This document shows positions 1-6,175 of a stretch of 64,000 nucleotides of DNA, in pieces. Numbering within the stretch: the stretch's first letter is position 1; the number at the start of each line of letters is the position of its first letter. A program made the position numbers and the translations under genes. Under the pieces are notes generated by a model. The model made no database searches. It had not been told where the DNA came from and saw nothing but the letters and a program-made list of their open reading frames with translations. The stretch spans positions 1 through 64,000 of the forward strand of contig JACDOF010000002.1 of assembly GCA_017656235.1 (NCBI GenBank), in the 5' to 3' direction. Source of the DNA: Brevibacillus sp. Its GTDB lineage: Bacteria > Bacillota > Bacilli > Brevibacillales > Brevibacillaceae.

Positions 1-552
1 AAGCGGGAGAATACGGGCGCAACTTGAACAAACGGCGGAGCAGCGCTGCTTTTGCGCCCGCCCGCTTCGGGATGGCGAAGCGGACAGTCCGGCACCATTG
101 GTGGTTGGCAGCGTGGGGCGTTTTTCGCGCTCGCTTCCGGTGGCCAACCTGCGAAGAAGCAGCAGAGGATCGCTTCACGACGATCCGCAGGGGCAGCGTC
201 AAAACGTTGTCCCGCTGCCGACGCGATGCTGTTGCCGCTGCGATTTCCCTGCGGATACGTCGTTTCGCTGGCAGGTTGGCCAAACCGCTCGCTGGCGAAA
301 AACCGCCCGCACTCGTCATCCTGCAGATTGAATACAAAGCGAGTTCCGACAGAGCGCGGCCATTTTGCGAATGAACGACTTTGCCAACCATCCAAGCGGA
401 GCCGTCCCGAAGCGGGAGAATACGGGCGCAACTTGAACAAACGGCGGAGCAGCGCTGCTTTTGCACCCGCCCGCATCGGGATGGCGAAGCGGACAGTCCG
501 GCACCATTGGTGGTTGGCAGCGGAGTGAAGAGGAAAATGGCCGCCTCTCCCT
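1..552. repeat. Dispersed structured intergenic repeat, left copy (with internal direct repeat)
   Basis: Non-coding. Positions 1-114 recur almost unchanged at 410-523, an offset of 409 bases, so one full unit plus the start of a second is present, and the unit continues beyond the left edge. Each copy carries nested inverted repeats: AAGCGGG (1-7) with CCCGCTT (61-67), GGGCGCAA (15-22) with TTGCGCCC (52-59), and the 12-base palindrome AGCAGCGCTGCT (39-50). A second imperfect inverted pair lies at about 112-158 and 262-316. Bases 248-552 match 63006-63349 in reverse complement. The open frames here are poor and differ between copies, so I call no gene. Confidence 0.85.
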
Positions 553-576
553 AACCACACACCTTTGTCTACTTGC

Positions 577-616
577 TGGGAGGCTGAAGATGTTTCAGCC
601 TCTTTTTCGATGCATG
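577..616 (+). terminator. Hairpin with T-run at the 3' end of the P-loop gene
   Basis: The stem GAGGCTGAA / TTCAGCCTC is followed on the plus strand by TTTTTC. The stop codon of the minus-strand gene (595-597) lies inside the stem. The T-run points to termination of plus-strand transcripts coming out of the repeat. On the minus strand the hairpin has no T-run. Confidence 0.45.
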
Positions 617-1455
617 GAAATTTTTGTTTTGCTGTCCGGGATGGCGGGAGATTCCAACTGCAGCGAGACGATGTTGATGTCGATGCTGGACGGTGCGATG
701 TTGAAACAATAATCCAGCTCAGTGTATAAGGACTGCTGAATCTCCAGCGCCTTGGGCGGGATGGACGTACCGAACGGCAGGCGCAGGCCAAGCGAGACCT
801 GCAGGCGCGGGAGCTCGGTGATCGAATAGGTGAGCTTGTGCACCTGAACGACATAGGGGAAGCGGCGACAGACAAGGGTAACGATCTTTCGCAGTACCTG
901 CTCATGAATCTGGATGCGCCCGCCGGAAAACGGCGGATAGACCACGGTCGACTCGCCGATCAGTTCTTTTTTGGGCGACAGGATCTGCTGGGCGGAGTGA
1001 ATCAGTCTCCGCAGAAAGTCTTTTTCCACTTCCACACGAGGAATGGGGATGACGTGTTTGCCCTGGGTCTGGCGGATAAACTGGGCCGCCTTGATCGCTT
1101 CTTCAGGCTTGATGGACTCGATGGAGATGTAGTGTTTGACTTCTGGCAGATCAAGGGCCTCCACAATGCGGCTGATCATGCGGCGGGAAGTGGCGAGGAT
1201 CAGCAAGCGCTCAATCGGCAGCGACTGCAGCGCGCGCCGTACTTCTTCCGCCTGATCCTGATAGAAAAAGATGGCCCGCTTGACGGCCTGAATTTTTGTC
1301 TTCTCGTACTTGGCGGATGAACCGGCCACTTTGCGTCCATTGTAGATCAAAATGCCGTCATCGATAATCGCATCGATCTTGTAGCGGTGGGCCAGCTCCA
1401 AAGCACTGGAGCTTTTGCCGGTGCCGCTGGAGCCAAACAGTGCGTAGATCTCCAT
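595..1455 (-). CDS. P-loop NTPase with C-terminal Asp23/Gls24-like domain
   Basis: This 286-residue protein opens with a clear Walker A motif, GSSGTGKSS (residues 8-16), at the very N-terminus, followed by an acidic IIDDG segment near residue 30. The last ~115 residues (from about 170) resemble the Asp23/Gls24 (DUF322) fold: a conserved GRIQIHEQVLRKIV start, alternating beta strands, and a final helix before a V-rich strand. I recognise the two halves but not an experimentally named family. No signal peptide or membrane segment is seen, so it should be cytoplasmic. A possible extended -10 lies about 80 bases upstream. The fused Asp23-like domain suggests a link to envelope stress, but that is inference only. 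Confidence 0.75.
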   Translation of the reverse strand: MEIYALFGSSGTGKSSSALELAHRYKIDAIIDDGILIYNGRKVAGSSAKYEKTKIQAVKRAIFFYQDQAEEVRRALQSLPIERLLILATSRRMISRIVEALDLPEVKHYISIESIKPEEAIKAAQFIRQTQGKHVIPIPRVEVEKDFLRRLIHSAQQILSPKKELIGESTVVYPPFSGGRIQIHEQVLRKIVTLVCRRFPYVVQVHKLTYSITELPRLQVSLGLRLPFGTSIPPKALEIQQSLYTELDYCFNIAPSSIDINIVSLQLESPAIPDSKTKISMHRKRG

Positions 1456-1534
1456 CCGTGTCCCTCCAGATCGTCCGCAAGTGTCATTTCATCCCTGGTT
1501 TTGCAAAGAAACGTGTCCCCTGCTCCTCTGCTTC

Positions 1535-1543
1535 AGTATACCA
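1535..1543 (-). promoter_or_regulatory. Possible extended -10 promoter of the P-loop gene
   Basis: Read on the minus strand this is TGGTATACT, an extended -10 element (TGn plus TATACT) about 80 bases before the ATG at 1455. No good -35 is visible, as is usual for extended -10 promoters. Confidence 0.35.
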
Positions 1544-1566
1544 CTCCCGAAGAGTGCAGACACGGG

Positions 1567-2415
1567 TTACAAGTACTGTGCCCCCAATTCGCGGGCCCGT
1601 TCTACGGCACGCAAAACGGCGGAAGAGACTGCTTGTTGAAAGGCACACGACTCCAGCACTTCCAGACCGGCCTGAGTCGTGCCGCCGGGACTGGTGACTT
1701 TCCGGCGCAGGACAGCGGGCTCCTCGTTGGTCTGGATCAGCATTTGCGCGGCTCCCAGCAGTGTTTGTACGGTAAGCTGCCGGGCCACCTCCGGTTTGAG
1801 TCCGGCTTCGGCTCCCGCCCTTTCCATCGCTTCCGCCAAATAGTAGATGTAGGCGGGACCGCTGCCAGAGAGGCCGGTGATGATATCCATCTCTTCCTCC
1901 GAAACGGTGTAGACTGAGCCGATCGCGGCAAACAGCTGCAGGGCAGTCTCCAGATGCGACTGATTGGCGAAACGGCCGCGCGCGATTCCTGTTACCGAGT
2001 GGCCTACGGCAGACGAGGTATTGGGCATTGTTCGTATTACCGGACAGTCTGCCCCCAGCCAGTTTTGGATGCAGTCGGTGGAGACGCCGGCGATTACCGA
2101 GATCACCAACTGCTCGGGCCGTATGTGTCCATTCAGGCACTGGCAGGACTCCTGGGCATCTTTGGGCTTGACCGCCAGGATCAGAATGTCGCTGTTTGCT
2201 GCGAGCTGGTGTTTGTCCCGCACCGCCTGTACGCCGTATCGTGAGGCCAACTCGTTCAGCCGCTTGAAGTCGCTGCGGTTGGTGACCATGATTTGTTCAG
2301 GCGCCAGCAGCGTTTTTTGCAGCATTCCGCCCAGCATCGCTTCCACAATCGAACCGGCTCCAAGAAAACCGATGCGCATATTTGCAAGGTGGTCGTGTTG
2401 TTGGCCAAAACGCAT
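1567..2415 (-). CDS. proC: Pyrroline-5-carboxylate reductase
   Basis: Catalyses the last step of proline synthesis, the NAD(P)H-dependent reduction of pyrroline-5-carboxylate to proline. The Rossmann motif GFLGAGSIVEAML lies at about residues 16-28. The C-terminal dimer and active-site signature GSGPAYIYYLAEAMERAG and the segment TSPGGTTQAGLEVLE are typical of the family. AAGGAGG sits seven bases before the ATG at 2415, so I keep this start, which adds 12 residues before the usual MRIGFLG. It is the third gene of proB-proA-proC, 15 bases after proA. Having proC in the same operon makes a complete glutamate-to-proline pathway under one leader. Confidence 0.95.
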   Translation of the reverse strand: MRFGQQHDHLANMRIGFLGAGSIVEAMLGGMLQKTLLAPEQIMVTNRSDFKRLNELASRYGVQAVRDKHQLAANSDILILAVKPKDAQESCQCLNGHIRPEQLVISVIAGVSTDCIQNWLGADCPVIRTMPNTSSAVGHSVTGIARGRFANQSHLETALQLFAAIGSVYTVSEEEMDIITGLSGSGPAYIYYLAEAMERAGAEAGLKPEVARQLTVQTLLGAAQMLIQTNEEPAVLRRKVTSPGGTTQAGLEVLESCAFQQAVSSAVLRAVERARELGAQYL

Positions 2416-2430
2416 ACGTTTTCCTCCTTG

Positions 2431-3708
2431 TCAGCGGATTTGCCCTGTTCCGAGTATCTGGTATTTGATTGAGGTCAGAGCCCGTAAACCCATTGGGCCG
2501 CGAGCGTGGATTTTTTGGGTACTGATTCCGATTTCAGCGCCAAACCCGAATTCACCGCCGTCCGTAAAGCGGGTAGAGGCGTTGTGATAAACAGCGGCGG
2601 CATCTACGGCGGCAAGGAACTGCCGGGCGTTTTGCTCGTTTTCCGTCACGATCGCCTCGGAGTGTCCGGTGCCGTATCGCTCGATGTGTTGGAGCGCTTC
2701 CTCCAGGCTGTCCACCGTGCGCACGGCGAGGGTCAGATCCAAATACTCCGCATGCCAATCCTCTTCGTTTGCCGCTTTCAGAATCCCGGCCAATTCCGGG
2801 CAATTCCTGCGGGTCAGGTCGCACGCACGAAGCTCCACCCCGGCGTCCGCCAGTCGCTTCAGCAAAGCGACGGTGTGCCCGTGCGGCCAGCAGCGGTGCA
2901 GCAGCAGGGTTTCGGCAGCGTTGCAGACGGAGGGGCGGCTTGTTTTGGCGTTGAGCACGATGGGCTCGGCCATGTCATAGCGGGCACTCTCGTCAATGAA
3001 CAGATGGCAGTTGCCCACTCCGGTCTCCAGTACGGGAACTGTGGAGGTGCGAACGACTCGCTGGATGAGCTGTCCGCCGCCGCGCGGGATAATCACGTCA
3101 ATCAATCCGTTCAAGGTGCAGAGAGCATCGACCGATTCGTGTTGATCGGCATGCAGGTACTGGACAGCCTGCTCAGGCAGTCCGAGCGACTGGAGGGCGG
3201 CGTGCATGCAGGCCACCAGTGCCAGGTTGGACTGCTTGGCGGAACGGCTGCCGCGCAGGACGATCCCGTTCCCCGTTTTGAGCGCGATGGCTGCTGCGTC
3301 AACGGTGACGTTGGGACGCGCTTCGTAGACCATCCCGATTACGCCGAGCGGGACGCGAACCGATTGGATCACCAGTCCGTTTGGTCGGCTCCAGCGTTCC
3401 GTTACTTCCCCGACCGGATCGGGCAGGTCGGCAAGAGCTTCTACGCTTTCAGCCAATTCGGCGATTCGTCCGGAAGTCAGGCGAAGCCGGTCCAGGTAGC
3501 TTGCTGCTCGGCCTTCCGCTTCCGCTGCCGCCATGTCTTTATCGTTGGCGGCGAGGATCTGATCCTCGTCCTGCCTTAGCCGGCGGGCGATGGCGCGCAG
3601 CGCTTCGTCTTTTTCTTCACGGGTGAACAGGGCCCAGCGGCGAGCAGCCTGTTTGGCCAACCGGGCTTGTTCGGCGACACTTGTTCTGATATCAGTTTGC
3701 TGGTTCAT
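2431..3708 (-). CDS. proA: Gamma-glutamyl phosphate reductase
   Basis: Second enzyme of proline synthesis: it reduces gamma-glutamyl phosphate to glutamate-5-semialdehyde with NADPH. The protein has 425 residues, the normal family length, with an aldehyde-dehydrogenase-like fold. The segment SVCNAAETLLLH carries the catalytic cysteine, and the C-terminal region with STRFTDGGEFGFGAEIGIS is diagnostic. I chose the ATG at 3708 because GGAG lies eight bases upstream; a GTG at 3717 would overlap that site. It lies between proB (74-base gap) and proC. Confidence 0.95.
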   Translation of the reverse strand: MNQQTDIRTSVAEQARLAKQAARRWALFTREEKDEALRAIARRLRQDEDQILAANDKDMAAAEAEGRAASYLDRLRLTSGRIAELAESVEALADLPDPVGEVTERWSRPNGLVIQSVRVPLGVIGMVYEARPNVTVDAAAIALKTGNGIVLRGSRSAKQSNLALVACMHAALQSLGLPEQAVQYLHADQHESVDALCTLNGLIDVIIPRGGGQLIQRVVRTSTVPVLETGVGNCHLFIDESARYDMAEPIVLNAKTSRPSVCNAAETLLLHRCWPHGHTVALLKRLADAGVELRACDLTRRNCPELAGILKAANEEDWHAEYLDLTLAVRTVDSLEEALQHIERYGTGHSEAIVTENEQNARQFLAAVDAAAVYHNASTRFTDGGEFGFGAEIGISTQKIHARGPMGLRALTSIKYQILGTGQIR

Positions 3709-3782
3709 CTCCAACACTCCTCTCTCCAGACATGTTCACATTTGTTCACACTGTTGCATAGCGGGGAACGGAGCCAGCGGCT

Positions 3783-4904
3783 TTACGGCTGCCCTGCCAG
3801 TTGGGCGGGCAGTGCTGTCCACTGGTCACGGTGAATCACTTCACTGATGGCGGGAGATCGTTTTCCGGAATGGAGTGCATCCCGCAGTTCATCAGCCGAG
3901 TAGCGGCAGATGCCGCGTCCGATCAATCGCTTGGCGGCGTAAACTTCGACCACGTCGCCTGCCTGAAACGCTCCCCGCACGTCACGTACGCCGGCGAGCA
4001 GCAGACTGCGACGCTGATGGAGCAGCGCTTCGGCAGCCCCGTCGTCAACAACGATCTGCCCCCTGACCGGCGAGTGCAGGGCAATCCACTGTTTGCGCGT
4101 AGACACGCTCACTTTTTCGCCGGCGTCGACAAAACTGCCGACATAGGTACCGTTTCCATGCCCGGCGAGGATGTTGAGCAGCGCTTCAGGGTCTTCGGCC
4201 ACACCGATAAAGCTGGGAAGGCCAAGCTTAAGGGCGGTTTTTGCGGCCAGCAGTTTGGAGCGCATGCCGCCTGTCCCCAGCGATCCGGCACTGCCGGCCA
4301 GCGCTTCGATCTCCGGCGTGATGGCATCCAGATGCCTGATTCGCTTGGCATCGGGATGTTTGCCCGGAGGTTTGTCGTACAGTCCGTTCGTATCCGTCAG
4401 CATCACGTAGAGATCAGCGTGGGTCAGTCCGGCGACGAGAGCGCCGAGCATGTCGTTGTCGCCAAAGGTGAGTTCGGCGACGGATACGGTGTCGTTTTCA
4501 TTGATAATGGGGATGACACCCCGACGCAGCAAAAGCGAGATGGTCTGGAAAGCGTGCTGATACCGTTCCCGGTTGGAAAAGTCGTCCCGCGTGAGCAAAA
4601 TCTGTGCTACGGTGTAACCGTACTGGTTGAACAGTGCTGCGTACTGCTGCATCAGCATGCTTTGCCCAATGGCTGCGGCGGCTTGTCTGGCGACCAGTGT
4701 ACGAGGCCGCTGCTGATAGCCAAGGCCGACGAAGCCGCTGGCCACCGCTCCGGACGAAACCAGCAGGGTTTCGTGACCGGCCGAACGCAGGCGAGCGAGG
4801 GCGGACACCAAAAGTTCCAGTTTGGCTGAATCGCAGCCGCCTCGCGGGGAGGCCAGTGAACTGCTTCCCACCTTCACCACGATTCGCTTTCTTGACGTCT
4901 TCAT
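3783..4904 (-). CDS. proB: Glutamate 5-kinase with PUA domain
   Basis: First, committed enzyme of proline synthesis: it phosphorylates glutamate at the gamma carboxylate. The amino-acid kinase domain fills about residues 1-260 (VVKVGSSSL at the N-terminus, the nucleotide-site segment SLGTGGMRSKLLAAK near 215). A PUA domain follows from about 280 (RGQIVVDDGAAEAL). The open frame runs upstream into the T-box leader, but the ATG at 4904 has GGAAGAG in front and gives a 373-residue protein of normal length. It is first in proBAC. Expression should be controlled by tRNA-Pro charging through the T-box, with feedback inhibition by proline as is known for the family. Confidence 0.95.
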   Translation of the reverse strand: MKTSRKRIVVKVGSSSLASPRGGCDSAKLELLVSALARLRSAGHETLLVSSGAVASGFVGLGYQQRPRTLVARQAAAAIGQSMLMQQYAALFNQYGYTVAQILLTRDDFSNRERYQHAFQTISLLLRRGVIPIINENDTVSVAELTFGDNDMLGALVAGLTHADLYVMLTDTNGLYDKPPGKHPDAKRIRHLDAITPEIEALAGSAGSLGTGGMRSKLLAAKTALKLGLPSFIGVAEDPEALLNILAGHGNGTYVGSFVDAGEKVSVSTRKQWIALHSPVRGQIVVDDGAAEALLHQRRSLLLAGVRDVRGAFQAGDVVEVYAAKRLIGRGICRYSADELRDALHSGKRSPAISEVIHRDQWTALPAQLAGQP

Positions 4905-4937
4905 CCAACGCTCTTCCTTTCGCCGTATGATGGGATA

Positions 4938-5240
4938 ATAAAAAAACCCTTTCGTCCAGCTATAAGGACGAAAGGGATTCTTTCGCGGTACCACCTTACT
5001 TGACGGCTTGCCAGCGCATGACGCTGACAGCCATCCGACTCTTCGCCGTTTTCGTTTGCTTGTGTGCAGCATGTGCAAAACGGCGCTTTCCTTGATAACA
5101 GGAGAAAGAAACCTGTCCAGGTCAACCCTGGCCGCTCCGGGATGGGTTCAAACCGTATCGTGGGCGGAACCTCCCAGCCGCTGGGTTCCGCTCTCTGAAC
5201 CAGAGGGACGGCTCTACTATTTCCCTTCACCGCGTTCACC
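4938..5240 (-). ncRNA. T-box leader (proline-type) of proBAC
   Basis: On the minus strand the T-box core AAGGTGGTACCGCG occupies 4997-4984. It is followed by a terminator with stem CCCTTTCGTCC / GGACGAAAGGG (4976-4947) and a run of Ts. Upstream, the stem I features AGTAGA and AGAGAG and the distal motif GCTGGGAGG are present. The specifier-loop strand reads GAACCCATCCCGGAG, so a CCC or CCA proline triplet is available. Known T-box logic would let uncharged tRNA-Pro stabilise the antiterminator and switch proBAC on. The exact specifier triplet is inferred. Confidence 0.9.
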
Positions 5241-5422
5241 GTATGGTTTTACATAATTATGCCCTCGGGCGAATAAAGATGTCAAGGCGTATCTGCACGT
5301 TTCACCCGACAAATTCACATGCAGGATTTTCCTTTCCCAATTACTTGGTCTGCAGCGGGGGTTGTGTGCGGGCAGGTTTCCCTCTATGATAGAGAACAGG
5401 GACAAAGAGTTGAGGTGATAGC
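5241..5422. other. Divergent intergenic region between the T-box and the 138-residue gene
   Basis: Holds the start of the T-box transcript on the minus strand and the leader of the plus-strand gene, with ribosome site GAGGTG before 5423. No clear consensus promoter could be fixed on either strand, and no further gene is visible. Confidence 0.5.
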
Positions 5423-5839
5423 ATGTTCGGATTCGGGAAAAAAGCAAAAAAAGCGGACGGGTTTGACATTTTGCTGATCAAAACGGAGGAAGGAAAGAAC
5501 CGGAATTTTTATCAGGTGGCCTTTCCCAGCGCGGTGGCCAACGACGTGATCAGCATGTTTCGGAAACTGCAGAAGTCCCCTTTAAACAAGCAGGAATACC
5601 TGGGGGAAGTGGGCGGATTTCGCATGATTACCCACCTGGAAGCCCTCACCGCAGTCAGTGTGCTGGATGAAGCGGATCTGGAAGCGCATCCGGTGCAGAT
5701 CCAGGACTTTGCCAATACCTTGCTGCGACGTTTGGAAGCATTGCAGGAAAGCGGACAGTTTGAGGAATCCGAAGAGTTCGCGTTTCTGGTTGGCGAGTTG
5801 ACCATGCTCAGAGACGGCAGTTTTGTTTCGCCATTCTGA
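5423..5839 (+). CDS. Conserved hypothetical protein, 138 residues
   Basis: I do not recognise this family. It is soluble and acidic, with a lysine-rich N-terminus (FGKKAKKADG), no signal peptide, no membrane segment and no cysteine motif. The middle is a mix of strands and helices, and the C-terminal third is strongly acidic (ESGQFEESEEF). The start is well supported by GAGGTG seven bases before the ATG. It stands alone between proBAC (divergent) and the fad operon, which has its own promoter downstream, so the context gives no clue to function. Confidence 0.75.
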   Translation: MFGFGKKAKKADGFDILLIKTEEGKNRNFYQVAFPSAVANDVISMFRKLQKSPLNKQEYLGEVGGFRMITHLEALTAVSVLDEADLEAHPVQIQDFANTLLRRLEALQESGQFEESEEFAFLVGELTMLRDGSFVSPF

Positions 5840-5934
5840 CAGGCCGTGCTGCAGGGCGTGGACAGCAGGACCGCGTGCCCTCATTTGGCAGCGAAGGAAC
5901 TCGCTTTTTTGTGATCAGCAGGAACAAAATCAGA

Positions 5935-5963
5935 TTGCAACCGCTTCCTTTTTCCATTACAAT
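5935..5963 (+). promoter_or_regulatory. Sigma-A promoter upstream of fadNAE
   Basis: TTGCAA (5935-5940), a 17-base spacer and TACAAT (5958-5963). A start point near 5970 would give an untranslated leader of about 205 bases before fadN. Confidence 0.7.
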
Positions 5964-5967
5964 AGAA

Positions 5968-5982
5968 ATGGAAACGGTAACT
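5968..5982 (+). promoter_or_regulatory. Catabolite-responsive element (cre) at the fad promoter
   Basis: ATGGAAACGGTAACT fits the cre consensus WTGNAANCGNWNNCW at every position. It lies over the expected transcription start, four bases after the -10, where CcpA binding normally represses. Carbon catabolite repression of fatty-acid degradation genes is established in Bacillus subtilis. Confidence 0.7.
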
Positions 5983-6074
5983 AAAAATACATCCACCCAT
6001 TCTGAGCTTGGTCATGGCGGGAAAAGAGCCAAAGGCCAGTCCGGGCAAGGCGGATGTTTTTTTAGAAAGCACAA

Positions 6075-6092
6075 TGAATGAGTATTCATTCA
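6075..6092 (+). promoter_or_regulatory. FadR-type operator upstream of fadN
   Basis: TGAATGAGTATTCATTCA has perfect seven-base arms (TGAATGA / TCATTCA) and matches the Bacillus FadR (TetR family) box TGAATGAMTANTCATTCA except at one central base. It sits 84 bases before the fadN start. It could act as a roadblock to the upstream promoter or cover a second, weak promoter (TTCATT / TACATT at 6085-6113). Confidence 0.8.
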
Positions 6093-6175
6093 AGAATTGA
6101 CGGCAGGTACATTATCCAACATGTGCACACATACCTATGAATCAAGAAAGACGGGAGAAAGAGGGAGGGTACTCG

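Noticed and set aside
24-558. Several overlapping frames of 77-158 codons in the left repeat
   Set aside because: Arg/Ala-rich, in multiple frames and both strands, and copies differ by changes that break any one frame.
4905-5078. N-terminal extension of proB through the T-box leader
   Set aside because: The extra 58 residues are the translation of the T-box and terminator; the true start has a ribosome site at 4904.
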